A stretch of DNA of 27,853 bases from Actinomycetota bacterium (GCA_018268695.1 JAFDWD010001119.1:1-27853), one strand, 5' to 3'; positions 1-6,960 are shown, numbered from the stretch's first letter. Program-made: numbers and translations. The notes: generated by a model from the sequence alone, not told the origin.

Positions 1-91
1 CTTTCTGGGAGCGCGAGAACTCTTCGAAACGCTCCTGGATGTAGTCGGAAAGGCTTTTGAGTTGAGGGGATTTCGTCGCGGTCTTGGTCAC
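1..91 (-). CDS. Partial hypothetical protein, N-terminus only
   Basis: Reading the minus strand from a GTG at 91 gives 30 codons open to the window edge. The peptide starts VTKTATKSPQ and continues with an amphipathic, charge-rich helix containing SDYIQERFEEFSRS. This looks like real coding sequence rather than noise, but no family can be named from 30 residues. There is no clear Shine-Dalgarno sequence ahead of the GTG, so the start is uncertain. It would be divergent from the gene starting at 165, leaving about 70 bp for promoters. The rest of the gene lies outside the window. Confidence 0.4.
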   Translation of the reverse strand, partial: MTKTATKSPQLKSLSDYIQERFEEFSRSQK

Positions 92-164
92 GGGGCAGGA
101 TTTCGCCAGCCCTCCCGCTTTCCCTTCTGGTTGGATTGCAAGTCACCATGGGAGAGGGCCACTG

Positions 165-506
165 ATGTCTCAGTACGACGGACTGCCAAGCATGCGGTGG
201 AGTCTCAAAGGGACCACCGAAGAGGGCGACGAGGCGTGGCTCATCCGCGGCATCGCCCGCAAGCTCTACCGCTGCCCCGGCTGTCACGGTGACATCGAGG
301 TCGGCGACGAGCACACGATCGTCCAGTACGTCCACCGCCTCGGCGGCACCGAGCACCACCACTGGCACCGGCGCTGCGCCGAAGAAATCCTGGTGCCGGA
401 GCTGTGGGAACTGCGCAAGGTGCCGGCCGGGGAATCGAGCCAGGCGAAGCTGGAGCGCCGCGGGCGCGTCCCGGCGGGCCGCCGGCGAAGGCCGCGCGGA
501 CGATGA
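165..506 (+). CDS. Small Cys/His zinc-ribbon-like hypothetical protein
   Basis: The product is 113 aa of unknown function. The ATG at 165 was chosen because GGGAGAGG lies about 8 nt upstream. Residues about 30-75 hold YRCPGCHGDIEVGDEH, then HHHWHRRCAEE. A CPGC pair followed by a His-rich stretch and one more Cys suggests a small zinc-binding fold. Similar short proteins occur in actinobacteria and are often labelled ATP/GTP-binding without support. The C-terminus is an Arg-rich basic tail (GRRRRPRGR). The stop overlaps the next start (ATGA at 503-506), so it is probably translationally coupled to the downstream membrane proteins. The Zn-ribbon assignment is inferred from motif spacing only. 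Confidence 0.72.
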   Translation: MSQYDGLPSMRWSLKGTTEEGDEAWLIRGIARKLYRCPGCHGDIEVGDEHTIVQYVHRLGGTEHHHWHRRCAEEILVPELWELRKVPAGESSQAKLERRGRVPAGRRRRPRGR

Positions 507-1270
507 CGCGGCGGCGGCGTCTGGTCAGCATCTACGCGCGAATCGGTCGCGTCTACCTCGCCTGGGGTCCCCGTCTGCTCCTGCTGGCGGCGATCGTCTT
601 CATCCCTCTTGGCTTCGTCGACGCCCTGCTCGAGGGGGTCGACACCGAGGCGCTGAACGTGACCAGCAGCTTCCAGATCGTCGCGCTGCTGAGCGCCTTG
701 GCCGCGGTCACCGCGTCCAGCCTCTTCGGCGAGGTGTTCTTCAGCGGCGCGATCGCCGCCTCGCTCACCCATCCCGAGGACGAGGAGAGCCCCGGCTTCA
801 TCCGTCTCGCCCGCCACATCTCCTACGGCCGGCTGATCGCCGTCGATCTCATCTTCGTGACGATGATGGTGCTCGGGACGATCGCCGTGATCGTGCCGGG
901 GATCCTCGTGTTCGTCTACCTGTCGCTCTCCGGGCCTGTGGTCGAGCTGGAGAAGCGCGGGGTCTGGGACGGCTTCCGACGCAGCTTCGAACTCGTCCGC
1001 GGGCACTTCTGGATGGCGGCCGCGGTGCTGATCCCGGTCGAGATCGTCGGCGACGCGGTCAACGAAGCGATCGTCGGCTGGGCGCACCACCTGTTCGGGC
1101 ACCATCTGCTCGCCGCCTGGGTCGGCGAGTCGGTCGGCAACATCGTCACGGCGCCGGTCGCCTCGGTGGCCTTCGTCCTGCTGACCCTCGACCTGATCCA
1201 CCATCGCGACGGCGAGGCGCCGCGGCTGAAGCACCGCCCCGAAGCGATGCCGGCGTCGGGAGCGGCGTGA
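503..1270 (+). CDS. Integral membrane protein, GDPD-membrane-domain/YciC-like
   Basis: The product is 255 aa. The ATG at 503 overlaps the upstream TGA, which favours it over in-frame starts further upstream that run inside the previous gene. Hydrophobic segments lie near residues 24-42, 58-88, 110-145, 170-190 and 210-232. The stretch around residues 137-170 (SGPVVELEKRGVWDGFRRSF, then ELVRGHFW) resembles the signature of the membrane domain found with glycerophosphodiester phosphodiesterases and in YciC-type proteins: a small-residue helix, then PxxxxE, then rSxxLxxGxfW. No catalytic phosphodiesterase domain is present. Function is unknown, possibly membrane organisation. It is the second gene of a three-gene coupled set. 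Confidence 0.78.
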   Translation: MTRRRRLVSIYARIGRVYLAWGPRLLLLAAIVFIPLGFVDALLEGVDTEALNVTSSFQIVALLSALAAVTASSLFGEVFFSGAIAASLTHPEDEESPGFIRLARHISYGRLIAVDLIFVTMMVLGTIAVIVPGILVFVYLSLSGPVVELEKRGVWDGFRRSFELVRGHFWMAAAVLIPVEIVGDAVNEAIVGWAHHLFGHHLLAAWVGESVGNIVTAPVASVAFVLLTLDLIHHRDGEAPRLKHRPEAMPASGAA

Positions 1271-2151
1271 CCCTCGCGCTGCCGTTCGCCAACTTCATCG
1301 CCGACTTCTGGAACGACCAGCTGGTCGAGCACGACCGCCAAGGCGTCTTCCTCGTCCTCGTCGGCTTCATCGGCTCCTTCGCCTTCATCCGCATGAGCAC
1401 GCGGATGATCCGCGCCGAAGTGAGCTGGTGGCCGGGCAACATCGAAAGCGAGAGCGGCCTCCACGTCCACCACCTGGTCTTCGGGATCATCACGATGATG
1501 GTGGCCGGGACGATCGGCTTCGCCGCCTTCGGCCACAGCCCGCTGACCGAGATCTCTGCCTTCTTCTTCGGCGTCGGGGTGGGCCTGACGATCGACGAGT
1601 TCGCGCTCTGGGTCTACCTGGAAGACGTCTACTGGGCGCGCGAGGGTCGTTCCTCGATCGATGCGACGGTGATCGCGGCGGCGCTGATCGGGATGATCGT
1701 GATCGGCGCGAACCCGTTCACGACCGGCGAAGAAGGCGTCTCCGTGGCGGAGCTGATCGTCACCTGGCTGCTCGTCCTCGCCTTCGTCGCCGCGAGCTTC
1801 CTCAAGGGCCGCCGCCTGCACGGGCTGATCGGGATCTTCTTCCTGCCGCTGGCGATCTACGCGACCTGCCGGATCGGCAAGCCGAACTCGGCCTGGGCCC
1901 ACCATCGCTATGGCGAGCGGCGGCCGAAGAAGCAGGCGAAGGCCAAAGCCCGGTTTCGTCCCGATCGGCGCACCGAGCGCTTCAAGGAAGCCTTCCGCGA
2001 CATCGTCGGCGGCAAGCCGAGCCAGGGCATCACCCACGCGACCGAAGAGGCGGTCGGAGCGACCCGCCAGGCCGGCGAAGAAATGCGGGCCGCGACCGAA
2101 CGCCTCGTCCATCCGGACGACAAAGACGACGTCGACGGGCCGAAAACCTGA
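1267..2151 (+). CDS. Polytopic membrane protein with LHVHH and DEFALW motifs
   Basis: The product is 294 aa. It starts at GTG 1267, overlapping the upstream stop as GTGA, so it is coupled to the gene before it. About six transmembrane segments are visible (near 28-45, 66-90, 95-118, 133-148, 160-178, 185-202). Conserved-looking polar motifs inside or next to the membrane are LHVHH (65-69), TIDEFALW (108-115) and ANPFTTGEE. Beyond residue 215 is a basic, then Ala/Glu-rich cytoplasmic tail. I recognise this as an uncharacterised actinobacterial membrane family and cannot give a function. The last residues (VDGPKT) and the stop codon are encoded by the left half of a 49-bp palindromic repeat, so the C-terminus was probably remodelled by that element. 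Confidence 0.8.
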   Translation: MTLALPFANFIADFWNDQLVEHDRQGVFLVLVGFIGSFAFIRMSTRMIRAEVSWWPGNIESESGLHVHHLVFGIITMMVAGTIGFAAFGHSPLTEISAFFFGVGVGLTIDEFALWVYLEDVYWAREGRSSIDATVIAAALIGMIVIGANPFTTGEEGVSVAELIVTWLLVLAFVAASFLKGRRLHGLIGIFFLPLAIYATCRIGKPNSAWAHHRYGERRPKKQAKAKARFRPDRRTERFKEAFRDIVGGKPSQGITHATEEAVGATRQAGEEMRAATERLVHPDDKDDVDGPKT

Positions 2152-2179
2152 CTATCTGACGGGTTTTAGGCCCGTCAAC
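2131..2179. repeat. 49-bp palindromic repeat, copy 1
   Basis: The left arm is GTCGACGGGCCGAAAAC (2131-2147) and the right arm GTTTTAGGCCCGTCAAC (2163-2179), with a 15-nt loop. The arms are 17 bp with two mismatches. The reverse complement matches the element at 24853-24901 at 46 of 49 positions, loop included. It contains the TGA (2149-2151) of the plus-strand membrane protein and the TGA (complement of 2175-2177) of the convergent acetyltransferase gene. Lying between two convergent genes, it could also act as a bidirectional transcription terminator, although there is no clear T-run. Confidence 0.85.
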
Positions 2180-2792
2180 GCGACAGGCGCTCGCGTAGGG
2201 CGGCGCGGACGATGGGCCACTCCTCGTCGATCACGCTGTAGTAGGCAGTGTCACGCTGGCCCACGCCGGGGACGATCATGTGCTTGCGCATGATCCCCTC
2301 GAACTGTGCGGGCAGGCGGGCCATCGCGCCGCGGGAGCGCTCGTTGCGGGCGTCGGTCTTCAGCTCGACCCTGACACATCCGAGCGTCTCGAAGGCGCGC
2401 GTGAACATCAGCAATTTCGTCTCGATGTTGATCCCGCTCCCCCAGACCGATGGGTTGAACCAGGTCCAGCCGACCTCGACGACCCGATCGGGGCGGCGCA
2501 CGTTCATGTAGCGGCTGCTGCCGACGAGGGTGTCGTCGGCGTTGCGGCGCACGGCGAATGCACCGGTCTCGGTCGGTGCCCCCTCTGCCACGGCGTTCGT
2601 CGCCAGCGTCGCGTCGAACCAGGCGTCGAACTGATCGCGGCCCTCGTTCAGCGGCGTCAGCCAGGCCCATATCTCGTCCGCCTGCGACGCCTCCCAGAGG
2701 CCGTCCCGGTGCTCCTCCCCCAGCGGCTCGAGCGTCACCAGCGAGCCCTCGAGCCTCGCGGTCAGCGGTCCGACGAAACCCGGCTCAACCAT
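2175..2792 (-). CDS. GNAT-family N-acetyltransferase, RimJ/RimL-like
   Basis: The product is 205 aa, a normal length for the family. It is predicted to transfer acetyl from acetyl-CoA to an amine, perhaps a protein N-terminus or a small molecule; the substrate is unknown. Residues about 105-160 carry the RimL-like core: VGWTWFNPSVWGSGINIETK, then a helix, then CVRVELKTDARNERSRGAM, where the Asn-x-x-Ser-x-x-Ala part matches the CoA-site helix of this subfamily. The C-terminal RDTAYYSVIDEEWP also fits. The start at 2792 is supported by a TATCGT -10 box six bases upstream. The stop codon lies in the palindromic repeat. The gene diverges from the secreted-protein gene at 2839 across 46 bp. Confidence 0.88.
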   Translation of the reverse strand: MVEPGFVGPLTARLEGSLVTLEPLGEEHRDGLWEASQADEIWAWLTPLNEGRDQFDAWFDATLATNAVAEGAPTETGAFAVRRNADDTLVGSSRYMNVRRPDRVVEVGWTWFNPSVWGSGINIETKLLMFTRAFETLGCVRVELKTDARNERSRGAMARLPAQFEGIMRKHMIVPGVGQRDTAYYSVIDEEWPIVRAALRERLSR

Positions 2793-2798
2793 CGCTCA

Positions 2799-2804
2799 AC
2801 GATA
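2799..2804 (-). promoter_or_regulatory. Candidate leaderless -10 box (TATCGT)
   Basis: On the minus strand TATCGT ends six bases before the ATG at 2792, matching TANNNT. Transcription would start at or next to the A of the start codon. No Shine-Dalgarno sequence is present. The -35 region is not recognisable. Confidence 0.5.
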
Positions 2805-2822
2805 GACAGCCCGGGGCCGACC

Positions 2823-2828
2823 TAGACT
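2823..2828 (+). promoter_or_regulatory. Candidate -10 box (TAGACT) for the secreted-protein gene
   Basis: TAGACT is followed by ten bases and the ATG at 2839, implying a leader of about 0-4 nt. It lies in the 46-bp divergent gap opposite the acetyltransferase -10 box, so the two promoters are nearly back to back. Confidence 0.45.
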
Positions 2829-2838
2829 CGTCCTGGGT

Positions 2839-3618
2839 ATGGGGACGCGCCGTCGACTCGTCACGCTCGCCTTGGCGCTCATCGTCGTGGGGGCGCTCGC
2901 CGCCGTGGCGCAGGCGGAGACGATCCAGTCCGGCGACGTGCGCGTCAGCTTCAAGGCCGATTTCACGCCGAAGGCGTTGCCGCGCGAACGCCCGGCTCCG
3001 ATCACCGTCGACTTCGCGGGGCGGATCTCGACCACCGACGGCACCCATCCCCCGGCGTTGAATCGACTGCGGGTCGAACTGAACAGTGCCGGGGAGATCG
3101 ATACCGAAGGGCTGCCGAAGTGCCCGACGTCCGCTCTCCAAGCGACCAGCTCCGACCTGGCGCTGGCCCGCTGTCGACCCGCCCTGGTCGGCAAGGGCAC
3201 GTTCGTCGCGCAGCTGCCGGTCGAACGGAACCTGCTGGTCGGCGGCCGCGCGCTGGTCTTCAACGGCACCGTCGACCGACGCTCGGGGATGCTGATCCAC
3301 ATCTACGTCTCCGACCCGGTGCGGCTGACGCTGGTGATCCCGATCAAGGTGACCCATCGGGAAGGGCGGTTCGGGACGGTGCTCACGACGACGGTTCCGA
3401 AGCTGGCCGGCGGGTCGGCGTCGATCGTCTCGATGAACCTGAAGATCGGACGCCGGTTCACGGCCGGAGGCGAACCGCGCAGCTACCTGAGCGCCGCCTG
3501 CGCCGCGCCGGAAGGCTTCCCTGGCGCCGTCTTCCCCTTCGCCCGCAGCGGCTTCAGCTTTTCCGACGGGCGCACCATGCACACGGTCCTCAGTCGTAGT
3601 TGCCGGGTTCGAAAGTAA
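2839..3618 (+). CDS. Secreted hypothetical protein with signal peptide
   Basis: The product is 259 aa. The N-terminus is a classical signal peptide: MGTRRR, a hydrophobic run (LVTLALALIVVGALAAV), and a likely cleavage after AQA near residue 26. There is no lipobox. The mature part alternates short beta-like segments and carries Cys in pairs (KCPTSAL, ARCRPALVG, SAACAAPEG, SRSCRV), which suggests disulfides in an exported beta-rich domain. I recognise no catalytic motif. It resembles a family of repeatedly duplicated exported proteins common in Thermoleophilia, but that is only an impression. No role is assigned. Confidence 0.75.
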   Translation: MGTRRRLVTLALALIVVGALAAVAQAETIQSGDVRVSFKADFTPKALPRERPAPITVDFAGRISTTDGTHPPALNRLRVELNSAGEIDTEGLPKCPTSALQATSSDLALARCRPALVGKGTFVAQLPVERNLLVGGRALVFNGTVDRRSGMLIHIYVSDPVRLTLVIPIKVTHREGRFGTVLTTTVPKLAGGSASIVSMNLKIGRRFTAGGEPRSYLSAACAAPEGFPGAVFPFARSGFSFSDGRTMHTVLSRSCRVRK

Positions 3619-3671
3619 CCTCGGACGGGGTACGTCGTCCAAACCAACGCAACCAGAGAAGGGGAGAACCC

Positions 3672-4037
3672 ATGAAAGACATCGACTTCAGACTTCGCCG
3701 CGCCGGAGCGCTCTTCGCCGCCGTCGCCGCGATCGGCGGAGGCGCCCTGATCAGCGGTTGCGGTGGTGGTGGCAGCAGCACCGGAGGCGGCGGCACGATC
3801 TCCGAAGAAATCAAGAACGAAGCCAACAACGCCCAGAAGGAAGCCGAAGCCGGGGTGGAATCGGCTGAAAAGGGGATCGAAGAAACGAAGGAAAAGGCCG
3901 AAGAAGCGGTCGAAGAAACGAAGGAAAAGTTCGAAAACAGCAAGGGCAAGGGCAAGAAGAGCTTGGAAGAAGCCAAGGAAAAGGCCGAAGAAATCGCTGA
4001 AGAAGCGAAGGAAAAGGCCGAAGAACTTCTGCCGTAG
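3672..4037 (+). CDS. Glu/Lys hendecad-repeat lipoprotein, LEA-like
   Basis: The product is 121 aa. The ATG at 3672 has AGGGGAG as ribosome binding site. The lipobox is ISGC with Cys30, so the protein should be lipid-anchored outside the membrane. After a Gly/Ser linker, residues about 43-121 are almost only Glu, Lys and Ala in 11-residue periods: EETKEKAEEAV, EETKEKFENSK, EEAKEKAEEIA, EEAKEKAEELL. Such periods are typical of LEA group 3 and other extended amphipathic helices that coat membranes or form on drying. All 26 Glu codons from position 3804 on are GAA, although neighbouring genes favour GAG. No enzymatic function is expected. A desiccation-protective or envelope-spacer role is inference. 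Confidence 0.8.
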   Translation: MKDIDFRLRRAGALFAAVAAIGGGALISGCGGGGSSTGGGGTISEEIKNEANNAQKEAEAGVESAEKGIEETKEKAEEAVEETKEKFENSKGKGKKSLEEAKEKAEEIAEEAKEKAEELLP

Positions 4038-4055
4038 TCGTTCGGCGGCGGGCGG

Positions 4056-5114
4056 CTATTCGCCCACTTTGCCGAGGATGTGACCGTCGCCGCCGATCCG
4101 CACCGCGCCCTTGCCGAGGTCCTCGCGCGAGAGCTGGCGGATCAGCGCGGCGCCTTCGCCGCTCGGGTCGGGGACCGGGCGGCCGGCCTCGACCAGGCGG
4201 ACCGAGGCGATCCGGCCGGAGCGTAGGGCGCCGTCGGGGTCGAGGCTGACGTGGAGGATTGCCGAGGCGCCCAGATCGCCCACCGTGGCGAAGTTGTGGA
4301 AGCCGCTGAAGTTGCCAAGGCTGTAGGCGATCAGGCGGTCGCGGTAGATCTCCATCCCACGTAGGACGTGCGGGCCGGACCCGAGGACCAGGTCCGCGCC
4401 CGAGCGCACCGCCATGCGGGCGAACTTCCGCGGGTTGCCGCGGTCCTCGCCGAGGTAGTGCTCCTCGGCGCCGGTGACGTGCTGGGCGCCGGAGCCCTCG
4501 GCCCCGGCGTGGATGGCGACGACGACGATCTTCGCCCGGCGCGCGGCGCGGCGGATCAGGGAGCGGGCGGCCGGGAGGTCGAGGAGATTCGCGGTCAGCG
4601 AGTAGGGCGCGAAGCCGAGGAAGGCCACCCTCTCCCCTCCCGCCTTCACCACCGTGATCTGCCCGGGCAGCCCGGTCTGGGCGATCCCGGCCTTGTGCAG
4701 CGCGTCAACGGTCTGTTCCAGGCCCGCCGCCCCGAAGTCGTAGGAGTGGTTGTTGGCGTCGCTCATCACGGTGAAGCCGGCGGCGGCCAGGTGTCGGGCG
4801 TAGCCAGGTGGCGTGCGGAAGGCGTAGCAGTCGCCGCCGGATTCTCCGCCGCACTTGGGGGAGGAGGAGACATCGGTGAGGGTGCCCTCGAGGTTGCCGA
4901 AGACGACGTCGCCGCGAAGCTGCCCCTTGACGGCGTCGAGGTATGACCCCGGATCGGCCGGGAGCTCGGGGTTGTTGCCGAGCATCGTGTCGCCGACCGC
5001 GGTGAGAGTGATGGCCGGGTGGGCGTGGTCGGGCTTCGGTCTCGCCCAGGTGGAAGGCACCGAGAGAGCCAAGGCCGCGATGGTGACGAGCACTGTCACG
5101 GAGAGGCGTCGCAT
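4056..5114 (-). CDS. CapA-family (PGA_cap) secreted metallophosphatase-like protein
   Basis: The product is 352 aa. The ATG at 5114 was chosen because it begins a signal peptide (MRRLSVTVLVTIAALALSVP, then STWA); longer in-frame starts would put non-secretory sequence in front. Motifs of the CapA/PGA_cap calcineurin-like fold follow: TAVGDTMLG, GNLEGTLTD, DANNHSYDFG, VVAIHAGAEG, and GSGPHVLRGMEIYRDRLIAY with SLGNF. Relatives take part in poly-gamma-glutamate or other capsule assembly, but many stand-alone members have no known substrate. No capB or capC is nearby, so a capsule role is not supported here. The gene is convergent with the Glu/Lys lipoprotein, 18 bp apart. Confidence 0.87.
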   Translation of the reverse strand: MRRLSVTVLVTIAALALSVPSTWARPKPDHAHPAITLTAVGDTMLGNNPELPADPGSYLDAVKGQLRGDVVFGNLEGTLTDVSSSPKCGGESGGDCYAFRTPPGYARHLAAAGFTVMSDANNHSYDFGAAGLEQTVDALHKAGIAQTGLPGQITVVKAGGERVAFLGFAPYSLTANLLDLPAARSLIRRAARRAKIVVVAIHAGAEGSGAQHVTGAEEHYLGEDRGNPRKFARMAVRSGADLVLGSGPHVLRGMEIYRDRLIAYSLGNFSGFHNFATVGDLGASAILHVSLDPDGALRSGRIASVRLVEAGRPVPDPSGEGAALIRQLSREDLGKGAVRIGGDGHILGKVGE

Positions 5115-5160
5115 CCGCCTATCCCAGCAGCCCTCACGGCGGCCGGAGGTCGCCGACCCA

Positions 5161-5166
5161 TAGGAT
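5161..5166 (+). promoter_or_regulatory. Candidate leaderless -10 box (TAGGAT)
   Basis: TAGGAT ends six bases before the ATG at 5173, with no Shine-Dalgarno sequence between. This supports the small membrane-protein gene being real and transcribed without a leader. Confidence 0.5.
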
Positions 5167-5172
5167 CGGACG

Positions 5173-5358
5173 ATGCGTCGCAACGTCACCATCGTTGTCG
5201 CGCTCGTCCTCGCTGCCGTCGGTCTCCTCGGATTCGCGACCGGTGCCTTCGTGGCCATCGGCTGCGTCGTCCTCGTCCTCTCCTGCGCCCTGCTCGCCGT
5301 GATGCTCGGCATCGGCGGGCCCGAAGACGACGATCAAGCCGGACCGCGCGAAAAATAA
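5173..5358 (+). CDS. Small two-helix membrane protein
   Basis: The product is 61 aa. Two hydrophobic helices (residues about 6-28 and 30-47) are joined by a tight Gly-containing turn, and the C-terminus is charged (GPEDDDQAGPREK). It is not recognised as a named family. Small size lowers confidence, but the well-placed TAGGAT box and the clean hydrophobic pattern argue for a real gene. It diverges from the CapA-type gene. Confidence 0.6.
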   Translation: MRRNVTIVVALVLAAVGLLGFATGAFVAIGCVVLVLSCALLAVMLGIGGPEDDDQAGPREK

Positions 5359-5395
5359 CCGACCAAACGTCAGTTAAATAATCCGTCCCAACGGG

Positions 5396-5401
5396 TAGAG
5401 T
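5396..5401 (+). promoter_or_regulatory. Candidate leaderless -10 box (TAGAGT)
   Basis: TAGAGT lies eight bases before the ATG at 5410. A TTAAAT sequence 16 bp upstream could serve as a weak -35. The local DNA (GTTAAATAAT) is unusually AT-rich for this window, as expected of a promoter. Confidence 0.5.
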
Positions 5402-5409
5402 GCCGACCC

Positions 5410-5643
5410 ATGCGGAACTTCGTCGTAGCCGCGTGGGAGCGGCGGCGCCACCGGGAACGAGAGCTGCACCAGGTGACGGCTGAAACTGCCGAACACGCGA
5501 TCGTCGCGATCGCCTCCTCCCGCCCCCTCGAGGAACAGCCCGGCGTCTACGAAGCATGGCCGGCCGAGAAGCCCGAGCTGAACCTCCGCATCACCTACGC
5601 GGCCCCGCGCCGCCAGCTGACGCTTCAGCCTGACGCGAAGTAG
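5410..5643 (+). CDS. Small hypothetical protein
   Basis: The product is 77 aa, soluble, with no signal peptide or membrane helix. It begins MRNFVVAAWERRRHRERELH and then has a compact alpha/beta-looking sequence (HAIVAIASSRPLEEQPGVYE). No family is recognised. Support comes from the TAGAGT box eight bases upstream and from good third-position GC. A long hairpin about 50 bp past the stop may end its transcript. Confidence 0.6.
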   Translation: MRNFVVAAWERRRHRERELHQVTAETAEHAIVAIASSRPLEEQPGVYEAWPAEKPELNLRITYAAPRRQLTLQPDAK

Positions 5644-5691
5644 TCGGGGCCCGAGAGGGACTCGCGGCCTGGTCGCGACAGTCCTGGCGAC

Positions 5692-5740
5692 CTCCAGCTG
5701 TTCTTTATGGACCCCACAGCGCCATAAAGAACAGCTGGAG
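5692..5740. repeat. Perfect 19-bp inverted repeat with 11-nt loop
   Basis: CTCCAGCTGTTCTTTATGG (5692-5710) is the exact reverse complement of 5722-5740. The arms contain an AT-rich TTCTTTATGG block that stands out from local DNA. It lies 48 bp after one gene and 52 bp before the next. It could be a transcription terminator, since the left arm of either transcript is followed by structure, but no poly-T tract follows. It could also be an interspersed palindromic element. Confidence 0.85.
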
Positions 5741-5780
5741 AGGCCAGATCGGGCTCCCTCCCCCGCACACCCCGCGCATC

Positions 5781-5786
5781 TACCCT
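5781..5786 (+). promoter_or_regulatory. Candidate leaderless -10 box (TACCCT)
   Basis: TACCCT ends six bases before the GTG at 5793. It helps decide that GTG as start, because there is no Shine-Dalgarno sequence. Confidence 0.45.
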
Positions 5787-5792
5787 GTCCGC

Positions 5793-6215
5793 GTGGAGAT
5801 CGTCAAGGAGAACGGGCGAACGGGGGACGGCCTGGTTCAGATCGCCTTCGCCGAGACGCGCGAGGAGGCGGCGCTGATGCGTGGGTTGCTGCGGGAAGAG
5901 GGGATCCGCAGCCTCGCCAAGCAGGGATCGATCGACGGTCCGGCGCTCGGAGCCGGTCTTCTCACTCGCAGCACCCGCCGCATCTATGTGCGCGCCGAGG
6001 ACGCCGAGGCTGCCCGGACGCTCCTGTCGGAGACGATGGTCGAGGACCCACTCGAGGCCGAATTCCCCGAGCCCGCCAACGCTTCTTACCTCGCCCAGGC
6101 GACCAGCAACAACCCTCGGGACTACAACCTCCTCGGTGCCTACGCGCGTGCCTGCCTCGCCGCCATCGTCCTCGTCGGGCTGGCCCTGGTCGTCTTCCTC
6201 CTCGTCGTCCATTAG
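5793..6215 (+). CDS. DUF2007-domain protein with C-terminal membrane anchor
   Basis: The product is 140 aa, starting at GTG. Residues about 14-78 match the DUF2007 (putative prokaryotic signal-transducing) pattern: a beta strand, then ETREEAALMRGLLREEGI, then a second strand ending RIYVRAEDAEAARTLLSE. This is a small ferredoxin-like, PII-like fold of unknown ligand. One transmembrane helix lies at about 118-138, so the domain would face the cytoplasm as a tail-anchored protein. Direct function is unknown. Confidence 0.78.
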   Translation: MEIVKENGRTGDGLVQIAFAETREEAALMRGLLREEGIRSLAKQGSIDGPALGAGLLTRSTRRIYVRAEDAEAARTLLSETMVEDPLEAEFPEPANASYLAQATSNNPRDYNLLGAYARACLAAIVLVGLALVVFLLVVH

Positions 6216-6275
6216 CTGTCGAATTCGGCGCCGCCCGTTCGTCGCAGGGGTAAAGCGACCAAGGAGGAACCAGCG

Positions 6276-6854
6276 ATGTCCAAGAGCGTGCTCTACATGT
6301 CCGTCTCCCTCGACGGCTTCGTCTGCGGGCCGAACGAGACCCCCGACAACGGCCTCGGCGACAACGGCGGCCGGCTGCACTGGTGGCTCGGGCGCGATGC
6401 CGCGAACGATCCCGACGGAATCAACGCCGCGGTGATGGACGAGGCGATGCGGACCGGCGCCGTGGTCGCCGGGCGCGGCACCGTCGAACCGGCGGGCTGG
6501 TGGAACGGCGATCACCACGACGGCGTGCCGATCTTCATCCTCACCCGCACCAAGACCGCCGCCGACGTCGAGCAGTGGCCCCTGATCACCGTCCTCGACG
6601 ACGCCGCGGAGGCGATCGGCCGGGCCAAGGATGCGGCCGGGGACCGTGACGTCCTCGTCCACGGGGTGGGCGCCGCCGCGGCCGCCCTCTCGGCCGGCGT
6701 CCTCGACGAGGTCCAGCTCCATCTGGTCCCCACCATCCTCGGCGAAGGCCGCCGCCTCTTCGAAGGCATCGGCGCCGAGCCCCACGAGTTCGAGCTCCTC
6801 CGGAACATCCAGGGCCACGGCGTCACCCACCTGCGCTACCGCGTGGTGCGATGA
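6276..6854 (+). CDS. Dihydrofolate reductase-like (RibD C-terminal) family protein
   Basis: The product is 192 aa. The start at 6276 follows a near-perfect ribosome binding site (AAGGAGGA), unlike its leaderless neighbours. The N-terminus (VLYMSVSLDGFVCGPNE) is the signature beta-1 and loop of the RibD_C/DHFR-like family; VVAGRGTVE and DVLVHGVGAAAAALSAGVLD with the following DEVQLHLVPTILGEGRRLFE give the NADPH-site and C-terminal signatures. Members of this stand-alone group reduce unknown small molecules with NADPH; few are true folate enzymes. The gene ends 9 bp before the convergent tRNA-Met. Confidence 0.88.
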   Translation: MSKSVLYMSVSLDGFVCGPNETPDNGLGDNGGRLHWWLGRDAANDPDGINAAVMDEAMRTGAVVAGRGTVEPAGWWNGDHHDGVPIFILTRTKTAADVEQWPLITVLDDAAEAIGRAKDAAGDRDVLVHGVGAAAAALSAGVLDEVQLHLVPTILGEGRRLFEGIGAEPHEFELLRNIQGHGVTHLRYRVVR

Positions 6855-6863
6855 GCCTTGGGA

Positions 6864-6937
6864 TGCGGCGGGCTGGACTCGAACCAGCGACCAAGGGATT
6901 ATGAGTCCCGTGCTCTAACCAACTGAGCTACCGCCGC
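6864..6937 (-). tRNA. tRNA-Met (anticodon CAT), elongator type
   Basis: The minus strand folds as a full cloverleaf. The acceptor GCGGCGG (6937-6931) pairs with 6871-6865. The T arm GCTGG-TTCGAGT-CCAGC is at 6888-6872. The anticodon loop is CTCATAA (6905-6899) with CAT at 6903-6901. The discriminator is A and CCA is not encoded. The GGGACTCATAATCCC stem is that of elongator tRNA-Met; tRNA-Ile2, which also has CAT, normally has a different stem. Confidence 0.93.
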
Positions 6938-6960
6938 GGGCTTCCCGCCCCGCTTCTCGG

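Noticed and set aside
284..1234. A 316-codon minus-strand frame rich in Asp, Arg, Glu and His
   Set aside because: It mirrors the coupled plus-strand genes at 165-1270, which have start-stop overlaps and membrane helices. The composition is typical of a shadow frame.
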